From: Algoriphagus aquaeductus
GTDB taxonomy: Bacteria > Bacteroidota > Bacteroidia > Cytophagales > Cyclobacteriaceae
Assembly (NCBI RefSeq): GCF_003253485.1
Contig: NZ_QKTX01000018.1
Span: 1-64,000 of the forward strand
Length of the DNA stretch: 64,000 bases
Reading direction: 5' to 3'
Made by a program: the position numbers and the translations under genes. Shown here piece after piece: positions 25,175 to 34,742 of the stretch (position 1 is the first letter of the stretch; each line of letters begins with the position of its first letter). A model generated the notes under the pieces. That model was not told the origin of the DNA. It saw nothing but the letters and a program-made list of their open reading frames with translations, and made no database searches.

Positions 25175-27114
25175 CGACGGAAATAGTCAAGTTGAAATCG
25201 TATCTGGATCAATTCCTGCAATTCAGAAATTGGACTGAAGGTGTTTTTGAGTAATTGACGTTGGATTTTTCCCAGTGATTTGGGATCAAGGTATCTGCCA
25301 TTATTCCCTTTTTCGATCCCTTCCAAAGCTCGCATGCGCATCAGTATTTCGTAGGCCTTTCCTGCCTGAAGAAAGAGCTCGGATTGGCTCGGTTCCAGTT
25401 CGGCCAATTTTTCAAAACGCTTAAAGGTATTGTTGATCCCCACAACTTCGTGACTCAAAACCAGCAATCTCGCCAAATCGGTAAGCGGCATCATTGCCCT
25501 AGCTTTAAGGTCAAATCGATCCTTGTGTTCTCCGGACTTTTCAACAATAAAATCTTTAAAAAACCCTAATGGTGGAGGAGTTTGTAAGGCAGTGGTACCC
25601 ATAAAGCTGAGAAATGCCTTCTTTTTCCGTATTTCTTGATAGATATGTAAGGTCAGCTCTTCTGCCAATGCTGAATCGCCGGCTACTGGTCTAAAATCAA
25701 AAAAAATGGAGGATTTGAGTAAGGCTTCAGGCGTGGGACGAAGGATCCACTCTGAAAAATAGTTTTTCCAAATTGATACGGGCTGAATCCAATCCGGATT
25801 ATTCGCCATGATTTTGGCAGGACAAGGGTCAAAGCCGCATGCAAGAAGGATCTCGATGACCTGCTCTCCCAACATTAGGAAATATTCCCTGGACTTTTCT
25901 GCAAGCCCGGCAGGCACATCTTGGTAGATGATGGCATTGTCCAAATCTGTTCGAAGCAATTGTTCCTCTCTACCTTCGCTACCCATTGAAAGAAAGCAAA
26001 ATTTAATGGTTTCCATTTCAGGGAATTGATTCCTAAGCTCTTCCTTTGCAATCATTAAGGCTTGGGAAATGATGACATCATTGATTTCTGTCATGACCGA
26101 AGAGACAAAATCCATAGAGACCTCATTTTCCAAATAATATCGGAGCATCTGCTCTGCCCGATCCCGGATTTTCCGCATTTCGGATACTTCACGGGTATTC
26201 ATCAGCGCGTGGATCAATACCGCGGGACTGTTACCCATGGAGAGGAATACATCATGATCGGAGATCAATCCGTTGACAGGACTCTGAGTACTTCCGTCTT
26301 CTGTCAACACCAAGTGGTGGAGCCGATTTCGGATCATAGTCAGGTATATAGTAGAAAAATCGTCCTCTTTTTTTCGTGTCACCACCGGAGTGGTCATGAC
26401 CAGGGATACGGGTTGATCCGGTGAAATTCCTTTGGCAAGAACCCGAGTTCGGAGATCCTTATCAGTCAGGATTCCCAGGGGGAATTGGTTTTGGTCACAG
26501 ATGATGATGCTGCTGACCTGAGCAGCTGCCATAAGCTGGGCAGCAGTTTGAATACTGGTCTCGGGAGAGCAGCTGAGCACTTCTTCAGAAATTTTGAATT
26601 CCGATTGATCTGCGAAAATCAGGAGCGAATGATCTTTTGTGCTTTTGCGGAATTCTCCACGGGCTCTTTGTCCCTGCGAAAGATCCTGTCTGACCACCAC
26701 CTGTCCTGCCGCAAATCCTGCTGCGAAAAACAAAGCGACGCGGCTGTTTTTCTCCAGTATTTTTTCAAAAACCGAAACAGGGACGGCATAAATCAGGCTG
26801 TTTTGAACAACCCTCGAATTCAATAAATAGGGTCTTTTGCCCAAGAGTGCCAACACCCCAAATACATCACCTTCATCACAGATTTCCCGGATTTCCTCCC
26901 CTTTGGATGATTTCTCTGTCAAGTGGATTATTCCCTCTTTTAACACAAAAAAGTGAGGTCTAGCGGGCTCTCTTTGAGCAAAAAGAGTGTCGCCCTTTTC
27001 GATATACTGGATTTCCACCTGTTGAGCTACCTCGTACAGGTCCTCCTTTTCCAAAAATGAAAAAGGCGGAAACCTTTTCAGAAACTCGGCTACCCGGTTG
27101 ACGATGACGTTCAT
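25171..27114 (-). CDS. Cyclic-nucleotide-binding, CBS-pair and DUF294 nucleotidyltransferase-like signalling protein
   Basis: 647 residues with four parts in order. First is a cyclic-nucleotide-binding-like domain (about 1-130, GDTLFAQREPARPHFFVLKEG). Then comes a CBS pair (about 175-300, GILTDKDLRTRVLAKG and LISDHDVFL). Next is a DUF294 nucleotidyltransferase-like domain (about 330-450, FLSMGSEGREEQLLRTDLDN with the GSxGR and Asp-x-Asp pattern). A helical DUF294 C-terminal domain ends the protein. It is a cytoplasmic nucleotide-responsive regulator, similar in layout to GlnD-like proteins. Its place downstream of acs and the symporter suggests it tunes acetate use, as proposed for similar clusters elsewhere. 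Confidence 0.88.
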   Translation of the reverse strand: MNVIVNRVAEFLKRFPPFSFLEKEDLYEVAQQVEIQYIEKGDTLFAQREPARPHFFVLKEGIIHLTEKSSKGEEIREICDEGDVFGVLALLGKRPYLLNSRVVQNSLIYAVPVSVFEKILEKNSRVALFFAAGFAAGQVVVRQDLSQGQRARGEFRKSTKDHSLLIFADQSEFKISEEVLSCSPETSIQTAAQLMAAAQVSSIIICDQNQFPLGILTDKDLRTRVLAKGISPDQPVSLVMTTPVVTRKKEDDFSTIYLTMIRNRLHHLVLTEDGSTQSPVNGLISDHDVFLSMGNSPAVLIHALMNTREVSEMRKIRDRAEQMLRYYLENEVSMDFVSSVMTEINDVIISQALMIAKEELRNQFPEMETIKFCFLSMGSEGREEQLLRTDLDNAIIYQDVPAGLAEKSREYFLMLGEQVIEILLACGFDPCPAKIMANNPDWIQPVSIWKNYFSEWILRPTPEALLKSSIFFDFRPVAGDSALAEELTLHIYQEIRKKKAFLSFMGTTALQTPPPLGFFKDFIVEKSGEHKDRFDLKARAMMPLTDLARLLVLSHEVVGINNTFKRFEKLAELEPSQSELFLQAGKAYEILMRMRALEGIEKGNNGRYLDPKSLGKIQRQLLKNTFSPISELQELIQIRFQLDYFRR

Positions 27115-27398
27115 AATAGACGCAAGAAGCTAGATGCAAGAAACAAGAGGTAAGGCGCTAAATAGAAGAAGTTAGACAAAAGACATTAGATTCAAGATTA
27201 AAGTGTCATGTCAGTTTTTTACTCGACACTTTTTGTCTTTTCATTTATCCCGCATTGTGCATTAGGATCCGTATTAGCCTGTCCCGATAGAGAAGCGAAT
27301 CGGGAAGATTTCAAAATGCAAGAAAATCAAGCATTTAACGAATGAGGCATAGCATCACTCTCGTGAATGAATTAAATGCAGCAAAGCGATTGATTTTG

Positions 27399-27412
27399 TC
27401 CGCCGCGGCGGA
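27399..27412. repeat. GC-rich perfect palindrome
   Basis: TCCGCCGCGGCGGA reads the same on both strands and stands out in an AT-rich surrounding. Confidence 0.7.
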
Positions 27413-27484
27413 TGGGCTCTGAATAGGAAGTCTAATGCATATTTCGGGTTTAATCCTTTTGAGCAAAACCGAAATCTGCTGTTT

Positions 27485-27519
27485 AAGCTTTTCCAAAGTT
27501 TCAAACTTTGGAAAAGCTT
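27485..27519. repeat. 35-bp perfect hairpin
   Basis: AAGCTTTTCCAAAGTTT (27485-27501) and its exact reverse complement (27503-27519) flank a single C. It lies 57 bp after the acs stop codon in the direction of transcription. It could mark the end of the acs transcript or be a dispersed palindrome; no U-run follows. Confidence 0.8.
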
Positions 27520-27575
27520 CAGCAGGTAGTGTTTCCAAGGTCTAATTTCTTGTGTCTTGAGTCTAAAATCTATCT

Positions 27576-29468
27576 TTATTTCCTTCCTTCAATAATCTTC
27601 TCCACCACTTCAGGATCGAGCAGGGTGGAGGTGTCTCCCATGCTGTCGGTGCTGCCTTCGGCGACTTTTCGCAGAATACGTCGCATGATCTTTCCCGAGC
27701 GGGTTTTGGGGAGTCCTGGCACAATCTGGATTTTATCCGGCTTGGCGATCGGTCCGATGATTTTGGAAACCATCTCCTTGATCTCATTGATGAGGTTTTC
27801 CTCGGTCCGGTTGGTCATATCGCAGATTACATAGGCATAGATACCCTGTCCTTTGACCTCGTGCGGATAACCGACCACCGCCGATTCGATGACTTTTGGA
27901 TGTTCGTTGATGGCGTTTTCGACTTCGGCAGTACCCATGCGGTGCCCGGAGACGTTGATCACATCATCGACTCTACCCAAGATTCGGTAGTAGCCATCGT
28001 GATCGCGCTTCACTCCATCACCGGTGAAGTACATGTTTTTATAAGTCGAAAAATAGGTTTGCTTACAGCGCTCATGATCGCCATAGGTGGTTCGGATCAT
28101 GGATGGCCAAGGGAATTTGATGCAAAGATTACCCTCCACCGAGTTGCCCGTGAGTTCATTTCCTTCCGCATCTACAATGCAAAGCTGGATTCCAGGTAAG
28201 GGTAAAGTGGCATAGGCAGGCTTAGTCGGAGTAATGCCCGCCAGCGGAGATACCAAAATCCCGCCTGTTTCGGTCTGCCACCAGGTATCGACAATTGGGC
28301 AATGTCCTTTGCCGATATGGGTGTGGTACCAGTGCCAAGCTTCTTCGTTGATGGGCTCGCCCACTGATCCAAGTACTTTGAGTGAGCTCAAATCATAGCC
28401 TTCGATCGGTTCGGTGCCAAAAGCCTGCAATGCTCTTATCGCTGTCGGAGCGGTATAAAATACATTAACCTGGTGTTTTTCGATCACTTGCCAAAATCGG
28501 CTTGGATTAGGATAGGTCGGTACCCCTTCAAACATGAGTGTCGTCGCTCCTGCTAAAAGTGGCCCGTACACAATGTAGGAGTGCCCGGTGATCCAGCCTA
28601 CATCAGCCGTACACCAATAGACATCTCCCGGAGAATATTGAAAGACATTTTCAAAGGAATATTTGGTGTAGACCATATAGCCTCCCGTGGTATGGACGAC
28701 GCCTTTTGGCTTGCCTGTAGAGCCGGAAGTGTAAAGGATAAACAGCATGTCCTCGCTTTCCATTTCTTCGGCGATATTTTCGTCGGATTGACCTTCGAGC
28801 ACTTCATCCCACCAAAAATCCCTTCCTGGGACCATGGTAGTTTCTTGTCCGGTTCGCTTATAGACGATGACCGTTTCTACAGAAGATTTTTCCAGCGCCT
28901 CATCCACCACTCCTTTGACAGTGATTTTTTTATTCCCTCGGAAGTTTCCGTCTGAGGTCAATACGGCTTTGGCTTGACAGTCATTGATTCGATCTGCGAG
29001 TGATGAGCTGGAAAATCCAGCAAAAACAACCGAGTGAATCGCACCGATTCGGGCACAGGCCAGCATGGCAATGGCTGCTTCAGGCACCATAGGCATGTAG
29101 ATGATGACTCGATCTCCTTTTCCGATTCCTTTTGCCTTCAGCGCATTGGCAAATCGGCAAACTTCCCGAAAAAGTTGTCGATAAGTCAAGGTTCGGGCTG
29201 GCTCATCCGGCTCATTGGGTTCCCAAATGATGGCCGGTCGTTCTCCAATGGTGTAGAGTTGTTTTTCAAAAATATTCTCAGTGATATTCAGCGTTGCACC
29301 ATCAAACCATTTGACCTCGGGTCCTTCAAAATTCCACTTGAGTACTTTGTTCCAGCGTTTTCTCCAGTGAAAAGAATCAGCAATTCTCGCCCAAAACTCC
29401 TCGGGCTGTGCCACGCTTTTTTGGTATTCGTAAAGGTATCCGCTAAGGGTATGAAGTCTATCACTCAT
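27576..29468 (-). CDS. acs: Acetate--CoA ligase (acetyl-CoA synthetase)
   Basis: The 630-residue adenylate-forming enzyme has the P-loop-like motif ILYTSGSTGKPKGV, the acetate pocket TWWQTETGG and the C-terminal PKTRSGKIMRRILRKV, whose lysine is the known acetylation site in Acs. It makes acetyl-CoA from acetate, ATP and CoA in the cytoplasm. It lies 29 bp downstream of the symporter gene in the same direction, so uptake and activation of acetate are probably co-expressed. Confidence 0.96.
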   Translation of the reverse strand: MSDRLHTLSGYLYEYQKSVAQPEEFWARIADSFHWRKRWNKVLKWNFEGPEVKWFDGATLNITENIFEKQLYTIGERPAIIWEPNEPDEPARTLTYRQLFREVCRFANALKAKGIGKGDRVIIYMPMVPEAAIAMLACARIGAIHSVVFAGFSSSSLADRINDCQAKAVLTSDGNFRGNKKITVKGVVDEALEKSSVETVIVYKRTGQETTMVPGRDFWWDEVLEGQSDENIAEEMESEDMLFILYTSGSTGKPKGVVHTTGGYMVYTKYSFENVFQYSPGDVYWCTADVGWITGHSYIVYGPLLAGATTLMFEGVPTYPNPSRFWQVIEKHQVNVFYTAPTAIRALQAFGTEPIEGYDLSSLKVLGSVGEPINEEAWHWYHTHIGKGHCPIVDTWWQTETGGILVSPLAGITPTKPAYATLPLPGIQLCIVDAEGNELTGNSVEGNLCIKFPWPSMIRTTYGDHERCKQTYFSTYKNMYFTGDGVKRDHDGYYRILGRVDDVINVSGHRMGTAEVENAINEHPKVIESAVVGYPHEVKGQGIYAYVICDMTNRTEENLINEIKEMVSKIIGPIAKPDKIQIVPGLPKTRSGKIMRRILRKVAEGSTDSMGDTSTLLDPEVVEKIIEGRK

Positions 29469-29497
29469 GGTAGTAGGGTTATTTGGAAAACTCTAAG

Positions 29498-31183
29498 TTA
29501 ATGATCTTGTGCCGCTCCGGCGCCTCTCGGGATTCGGATTTCCTGAATGAGGTCTTGCACATGTGCTGGTGGCGGCGGGGTTATTTTTGACACGAAATAG
29601 CAGGAGGCAAAGTTGAGCAGCATGCCCACCGATCCGATTCCTTCCGGAGAAATGCCAAACCACCAATGGGAGGCATTATTCAAATCTGGAGCGATGAATT
29701 TGAAATAAGAAATGTAGGCGATGGTGAAAACCAGACCTACGATCATCCCTGTGATGGCTCCTTCTTTGTTGATCCGGGTGGAGAAAATCCCCAAAATAAT
29801 CACGGGGAAAAAGGAGGCTGCGGCCAATCCAAATGCAAATGCGACCACTTCAGCCACAAATCCCGGAGGATTGACCCCAAAATATCCCGCCAAGATCACG
29901 GCACCTGCGGCTGAGAACCGGGCGATTCGAAGTTCTTTTTTCTCGGAAATATCGGGTTTGAAGGTTTTGAACAGATCGCGGGAGACCGATGTGGAAATCA
30001 CCAATAATAATCCCGCAGCTGTAGATAAAGCTGCTGCCATGGCTCCGGCGGCCACTAGCCCGACCACCCAGTTGGGGAGCTCGGCGATTTCCGGACTGGC
30101 AAGTACCATGATGTCTTTGTCGATGGTGAGTTCATTGGCCTTGGGATCTGGGAGGTATTGGACTTTGCCATCTCCGTTTTTGTCATCGATCTGAATCAGG
30201 TTGGTTTTTTGCCAAGTTTCTACCCAAGCAGGTAAGGCAGCAAGTTCTTTTTCAGAGGTGGAATTGATTGCGTTGTAAATGCCGAAAGCGGCCACTGCCG
30301 GTGCGGTGGTGTAAAGAATAGCAATAAATACCAAGGCATATCCGGCAGAAAGTCGGGCGTCTTTGACTTTTGGAACCGTAAAAAACCGGACAATCACATG
30401 TGGAAGACCTGCCGTTCCCACCATTAAGGCTAGAGTAATCATCAGCATATCTCCCATGCCTTTTCGCCCCGAAGTGTATTCCGTGAAACCCAAATCAGCT
30501 AAGACTCCGTCCAATTTTTCCAAAAGAGGTACTCCATCTTCCAAACTCCCTCCCAATCCAAGTTGAGGGACAGGATTTCCGGTCAGCTGCATCGAAATGA
30601 AAATCGCCGGAACCATGTAAGCGAAAATCAACACACAGTATTGAGCCACCTGAGTGTAGGTGATCCCTTTCATACCACCCAAAACCGCATAAAAAAACAC
30701 AATGCACATCCCGATGACCACACCCCATTCAATGGGTACTTCCAGATAGCGGGAGAAAACTATTCCAACCCCTCTCATTTGCCCAGCTACGTAGGTGAAG
30801 GAGATGAAAAGGGCACAAATCACAGCGACTACGCGCGCTTTATTGGAATAATAGCGGTCACCGACAAAGTCAGGCACGGTGAATTTGCCGAATTTTCGGA
30901 GATAGGGAGCCAAGAGTAACGCTAACAACACGTATCCTCCTGTCCAGCCCATCAGGTACACCGAGCCGTCATATCCGGCAAAGGAAATCAATCCAGCCAT
31001 GGAGATAAAGGAGGCGGCAGACATCCAATCCGCTGCGGTAGCCATACCGTTGGCTAGCGGAGAGACTCCTCCGCCTGCTACATAAAATTCTTTGGTCGAT
31101 CCGGCTCGAGTCCAGATGGCAATGCCGATGTAAAGCGCAAAACTTAAGCCTACCAGCAAATAGGTCCAGGTCAGAATGTCCAT
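29498..31183 (-). CDS. Sodium:solute symporter, probable acetate/monocarboxylate permease (ActP/VC_2705-like)
   Basis: 561 residues and about 13 membrane segments, with the SSS-family pattern GGGVSPLANGMATAADWMSAASF near the N-terminus and VVGLVAAGAMAAALSTAAGLL later. A hydrophilic insertion at about 300-350 (DDKNGDGKVQYLPDPK, calcium-loop-like) separates two membrane blocks. The family imports acetate or other short acids with Na+. It overlaps nothing but begins 1 bp after the DUF4212 gene and precedes acs, the standard arrangement of the two-subunit VC_2705 type. Confidence 0.92.
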   Translation of the reverse strand: MDILTWTYLLVGLSFALYIGIAIWTRAGSTKEFYVAGGGVSPLANGMATAADWMSAASFISMAGLISFAGYDGSVYLMGWTGGYVLLALLLAPYLRKFGKFTVPDFVGDRYYSNKARVVAVICALFISFTYVAGQMRGVGIVFSRYLEVPIEWGVVIGMCIVFFYAVLGGMKGITYTQVAQYCVLIFAYMVPAIFISMQLTGNPVPQLGLGGSLEDGVPLLEKLDGVLADLGFTEYTSGRKGMGDMLMITLALMVGTAGLPHVIVRFFTVPKVKDARLSAGYALVFIAILYTTAPAVAAFGIYNAINSTSEKELAALPAWVETWQKTNLIQIDDKNGDGKVQYLPDPKANELTIDKDIMVLASPEIAELPNWVVGLVAAGAMAAALSTAAGLLLVISTSVSRDLFKTFKPDISEKKELRIARFSAAGAVILAGYFGVNPPGFVAEVVAFAFGLAAASFFPVIILGIFSTRINKEGAITGMIVGLVFTIAYISYFKFIAPDLNNASHWWFGISPEGIGSVGMLLNFASCYFVSKITPPPPAHVQDLIQEIRIPRGAGAAQDH

Positions 31184-31184
31184 C

Positions 31185-31448
31185 TTAGTCCTCGTTTACG
31201 TCAAACTCCCGATCCAGCTTATTCATCCGAACCACATAGATAAAAATCACCACTATGAAGGTGTATATCGAACCTTGCTGAGCAAACCAAAAACCGAGTG
31301 GGTAACCTCCAACCTTAATGTTGTTCAGAGGCTCCACAAGCAAAATCCCGAAGCCGAATGAAACAACAAACCAGATGGCTAAGAGAAAAATGAGGGTTTG
31401 GAGATTTTTCTTCCAATAGGCAGAAGAATTGGATTTGGGATTGGTCAT
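31185..31448 (-). CDS. DUF4212 small subunit of the sodium/solute symporter
   Basis: About 87 residues with two hydrophobic segments and the family pattern YWKKNLQTLIFLLAIWFVVS and GYPLGFWFAQQGS. The methionine at 31448 (MTNPKSN) is preferred to an upstream one at 31487 because homologues start shortly before the YWKKN motif. DUF4212 proteins are found next to VC_2705-type symporters and are thought to be a partner subunit in the inner membrane. It is the first gene of the acetate operon. Confidence 0.88.
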   Translation of the reverse strand: MTNPKSNSSAYWKKNLQTLIFLLAIWFVVSFGFGILLVEPLNNIKVGGYPLGFWFAQQGSIYTFIVVIFIYVVRMNKLDREFDVNED

Positions 31449-31639
31449 GATTTTGGGTTTTTGTTGAAAATCAGAATGAATTTCCATTCAGATATTCATT
31501 TTCCAAAAAGAAATTCGGCATTTGATTTTCAAAAATGAAATACTCGAATCTCCTTCGAGAATCCAAAGGCTTTTACAGGAAAAAGCTAAAAATTTTATAT
31601 AAGTCCTCCCTTATTCCAAAAATTCCTGAGTCAAGTCTT

Positions 31640-32401
31640 TCAGATCAGGTATTCAGAAACCACCGCCAATCCTGCTGCCAAAAAAGTTACAAGCAACTTA
31701 TTAAGTTGGAATTTGTGGTGAGGGCTACTTTCGAAGAAAATCGTGGTGGAAATATGCAAGAATCCTCCAGTCACCAATCCATACAAAATACCGATCCCTT
31801 GTCTGGAGAGCAGTCCATTTTCAATGAAAAGTGAACTAGAAAACATTCCAAGGGGTGAGGCTAAGGCAAAAATGGTCAGAAGAACGATAGTCCACTTTTT
31901 ACTCAAAGAGGAAGAAAGTACCGCAGCCAGTGCAAACGCAGCAGGTCCCTTGTGCATTATAATTCCCAAGAGTACGGTGTTGTTGCTGTGTACATGGCCA
32001 AGTTCTGCTCCCGAACCGCTTACAGTTTCTCCGTGAGAAAGCAAAGTCCCTTCCAAAAAGGCATGAATAAAAAGTCCCGTCATCAGTGTGATGACTCCTT
32101 TTGATGTTTCTGATTGGTGCTTATGGATGTGCCCATGTTCGATCCCGGAGGACCAAAATTCCAATACCTGTTGAAGCAAGAAGCCTAAAAGGATATACAG
32201 TCCCATCTCGCCGATTCCGTAGTCTTCCGAGAAAAGCTCGGGGATGATATGTAGAATAGTGATGGAAAAAAGGTACGAACCGGCAAAAACCAAGACGAGC
32301 TTAAAATATTTTTCACGGAATACAGGTGCAACAAAGACCAGTAAACCCGCAATCATCGCGGTGAGAAAGAGCAAAAGAAAGTTTATCCCCATGTAAATCA
32401 T
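31640..32401 (-). CDS. ZIP family divalent metal transporter
   Basis: 253 residues and about eight membrane segments. It has a histidine-rich loop (IEHGHIHKHQ) and the ZIP metal-binding helices MTGLFIHAFLEGTLLS and IIMHKGPAAFALA. It probably brings Zn2+ or another divalent cation across the inner membrane. The N-terminal start may be either of two methionines three codons apart (32401 or 32392). It stands apart from the acetate operon by 152 bp and has its own -7 element, so it is probably independent. Confidence 0.9.
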   Translation of the reverse strand: MIYMGINFLLLFLTAMIAGLLVFVAPVFREKYFKLVLVFAGSYLFSITILHIIPELFSEDYGIGEMGLYILLGFLLQQVLEFWSSGIEHGHIHKHQSETSKGVITLMTGLFIHAFLEGTLLSHGETVSGSGAELGHVHSNNTVLLGIIMHKGPAAFALAAVLSSSLSKKWTIVLLTIFALASPLGMFSSSLFIENGLLSRQGIGILYGLVTGGFLHISTTIFFESSPHHKFQLNKLLVTFLAAGLAVVSEYLI

Positions 32402-32446
32402 TCAATCCTGCCGAATTAAAGGCAAGGACTGATTCGTTAACCGCCA

Positions 32447-32454
32447 CAAAGGTA
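32447..32454 (-). promoter_or_regulatory. Candidate -7 element of the ZIP gene
   Basis: TACCTTTG on the minus strand is a perfect TAnnTTTG match 45 bases before the ZIP start codon. Confidence 0.5.
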
Positions 32455-32484
32455 TAAAAATTCAATAATGTTGCATTTATGTTT

Positions 32485-33543
32485 TTATTTCACCGGAAAG
32501 GATAGATATTTCCTCAGCATGGGGCTTACATACATCTTCAGTCCGGATCCTTTTTCGTTGTAAACCAAAATCAAATTGATCTCTTGGTTTGCGGAGTCTA
32601 AAGCGATCCCTTCTTTCCAGCCCCGAACCATCAAAGATTCGGAAATCACCCCCGCCGTCTCCGAGTCATCGGCAAGGACAATGGCACTCAGAAGCCCATG
32701 ACCGACAGGATATCCTGTCCTGGGATCTATTTTAAATGTTTTCCTTAAAGAATCTTGGGAATAAAAAGATGTAAAATCTCCGGATATAGCCATGGAACGG
32801 TTTTGAAGTGCGAGGAACCCCTCTTTTTTGATTCCCAGGGAATCTGAAGGGTAAGTCAATTTCGCCTTCCAGACCTCTCCTTTTTCATTCACTCCTTTGG
32901 AGGTGGTATATCTTCCCAGTTGTAAAAAATAATTTTGAACCCCTCTTTTTTGCAGAAATGATGAAACTTCATCCAAGGCTAAAGCTTTTCCATAATCGCT
33001 TAGATCTAGTCGGATGTTGCTTCTGGTTTTTCTAATTAAAGAATCCGAAAATTGAATTTTTTGAAGTCCTACCAAGAAAAGAATCTCCGCTACATTCACA
33101 CTATCCCTAAGTCTTGCTCCGGAAGTTGAAAAATTCCATTGGAGGTCAATCGGACCACTGCTGGGGTCCCAAGCAAAATTGGTTTCTCGGTGATTTTTGG
33201 AAATAGACTTAAGGAGATCCACTTGAAATTTGGTAGGTCGCAATAAAGTATCTTTGAGATTTAAATCCCGGATTTCAGAGCCAGGTAAGTCTGAAGAAAA
33301 CTTTTCATTCCATACTTTAAATATGGAATCTACGGAGGTTTCGATCCCGGCAATTTTCGGATGATACAAGACGAGATAGGGCTCATTAAGAATTTCCCCG
33401 TTGAAACCTACCAATCCCGACTGTTCAGCAGGTGTTTCGGTGGTTTGGATATTTGATTTTTGAGAGCGGAAAAAGTAAACCACCAATACCATAAGAAGCA
33501 GGACAATGGAATAAATGAGATTTTTCCGTGCGTTTGAATTCAT
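32485..33543 (-). CDS. Divergent ApbE-like protein (FAD:protein FMN transferase family)
   Basis: 352 residues with a membrane anchor near the N-terminus (YSIVLLLMVLVVYFF). Family landmarks follow: LDLSDYGKALALDEV (in place of the usual GGxAKGYAxD), MAISGDFTSFY (STSGxY-like) and FKIDPRTGYPVG (usually HIxDPRTG). The final metal site, normally AD..ST, reads SETAGVISESLM, so the conserved Asp is lost. True ApbE attaches FMN to NqrBC/RnfG-type proteins in the periplasm. The drift at two sites makes catalysis doubtful. It has its own -7 element and faces away from ruvB. Confidence 0.72.
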   Translation of the reverse strand: MNSNARKNLIYSIVLLLMVLVVYFFRSQKSNIQTTETPAEQSGLVGFNGEILNEPYLVLYHPKIAGIETSVDSIFKVWNEKFSSDLPGSEIRDLNLKDTLLRPTKFQVDLLKSISKNHRETNFAWDPSSGPIDLQWNFSTSGARLRDSVNVAEILFLVGLQKIQFSDSLIRKTRSNIRLDLSDYGKALALDEVSSFLQKRGVQNYFLQLGRYTTSKGVNEKGEVWKAKLTYPSDSLGIKKEGFLALQNRSMAISGDFTSFYSQDSLRKTFKIDPRTGYPVGHGLLSAIVLADDSETAGVISESLMVRGWKEGIALDSANQEINLILVYNEKGSGLKMYVSPMLRKYLSFPVK

Positions 33544-33562
33544 TTCTGGAGAATTTGAATTC

Positions 33563-33570
33563 CAAAGTTA
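33563..33570 (-). promoter_or_regulatory. Candidate -7 element of the ApbE-like gene
   Basis: TAACTTTG on the minus strand is a perfect TAnnTTTG match, 19 bases before the start codon. Confidence 0.5.
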
Positions 33571-33627
33571 GGTCAATTTTTTTGTCCTCTGAGCTAAAGT
33601 CCAAAGTCCTTGGCATGGGCTTTTGTT

Positions 33628-33635
33628 TATATTTG
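33628..33635 (+). promoter_or_regulatory. Candidate -7 element of ruvB
   Basis: TATATTTG matches TAnnTTTG. A start codon upstream of it (33623) is therefore unlikely, and translation should begin at 33653, 17 bases downstream. Confidence 0.55.
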
Positions 33636-33652
33636 TGCGTATCCGTTTTGCC

Positions 33653-34684
33653 ATGAGAGAAGATTATTTGAAAGGAGATGAGGAAAATTTAAGCCCAAAG
33701 GACCGGGAATTTGAGCGGGCTTTGCGTCCGCTAAGCTTTGATGATTTCACCGGTCAGGCCAAAATTTTGGAAAATCTCCGCGTCTTCGTTCATGCCGCCA
33801 AAAAGCGAAAAGAACCCCTTGACCACGTACTCTTGCATGGCCCTCCAGGACTTGGCAAGACCACGTTGAGCAACATCATCGCCAACGAGCTTCAGGCTGG
33901 AATCAAAATCACTTCCGGTCCGGTGCTTGATAAGCCTTCCGATTTGGCGGGTTTGCTGACCAACTTGGAGGAAGGTGATGTTCTTTTTATCGATGAGATT
34001 CACCGACTCAATCCTATCGTGGAGGAATATCTCTACTCGGCTATGGAGGACTTCCGGATCGATATCATGCTGGATTCAGGACCCAATGCCCGTTCGGTGC
34101 AGATTTCCCTCAGTCCATTTACCTTAATTGGCGCGACTACCCGTTCGGGTTTATTGACCTCTCCGCTTCGGGCCCGATTTGGGATCAACTCCCGATTGGA
34201 ATACTACGATGCCAAGTTGCTGACGGATATTGTGACCCGATCTGCGGGGATTTTGCAAACTCCGATTGATGAGGTGGCTGCCTTTGAAATCGCACGCCGA
34301 AGCCGTGGGACACCACGAATCGCCAATATGCTGCTTCGTCGAACCCGAGACTTTGCCGAAGTCAAAGGAAACGGAACGATTACCCTCGAAATCGCCAAAA
34401 TCGCCCTCAATGCCCTTGACGTGGATGAAAATGGCTTGGATGAAATGGATAACCGTATCCTCTTGACCATCATCGAAAAATTCAAGGGAGGCCCGGTAGG
34501 GCTTAGCACAATTGCAACAGCTTGTGGAGAAGAAGCGGAGACGATTGAGGAAGTGTACGAACCTTTCCTTATCCAAGAAGGCTATATGAAGCGGACCGCC
34601 CGAGGTCGCATGGCAACTGAATTAGCTTATAAACATTTGAAAATCAAGCCGACCGGAGCGAGTGGGACATTGTTTGATTTGTGA
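33653..34684 (+). CDS. ruvB: Holliday junction branch migration helicase RuvB
   Basis: 343 residues. The Walker A motif is [13 protein letters not shown] (about 51-63) and Walker B is [11 protein letters not shown]. Sensor 1 and the arginine finger lie in [20 protein letters not shown]-terminal winged helix contains [24 protein letters not shown]. RuvB forms hexameric rings that drive branch migration with RuvA, encoded elsewhere. The chosen start removes ten residues that would be read through the promoter element. Confidence 0.97.
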   Translation: MREDYLKGDEENLSPKDREFERALRPLSFDDFTGQAKILENLRVFVHAAKKRKEPLDHVLLHGPPGLGKTTLSNIIANELQAGIKITSGPVLDKPSDLAGLLTNLEEGDVLFIDEIHRLNPIVEEYLYSAMEDFRIDIMLDSGPNARSVQISLSPFTLIGATTRSGLLTSPLRARFGINSRLEYYDAKLLTDIVTRSAGILQTPIDEVAAFEIARRSRGTPRIANMLLRRTRDFAEVKGNGTITLEIAKIALNALDVDENGLDEMDNRILLTIIEKFKGGPVGLSTIATACGEEAETIEEVYEPFLIQEGYMKRTARGRMATELAYKHLKIKPTGASGTLFDL

Positions 34685-34742
34685 TTGAATCTCTAAAAAC
34701 AATTCAGTTTAAATCGAATAGCTACAGGGGTTTGAGTGTCTT

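Larger units (their letters stand above)
27115..27575. other. Non-coding region with palindromes
   Basis: Lies between acs and the CNMP-CBS-DUF294 gene, both minus strand. No gene is seen. It contains low-complexity AAGA-rich sequence, a GCCTGTCCCGAT piece shared with the repeat at 3988, a perfect GC palindrome at 27399-27412 and a 35-bp near-perfect palindrome at 27485-27519. Confidence 0.65.

Noticed and set aside
32485..33543. Calling the ApbE-like gene a pseudogene
   Set aside because: The frame is full length with an intact membrane anchor and promoter; only individual catalytic positions differ, so divergence is a better description.
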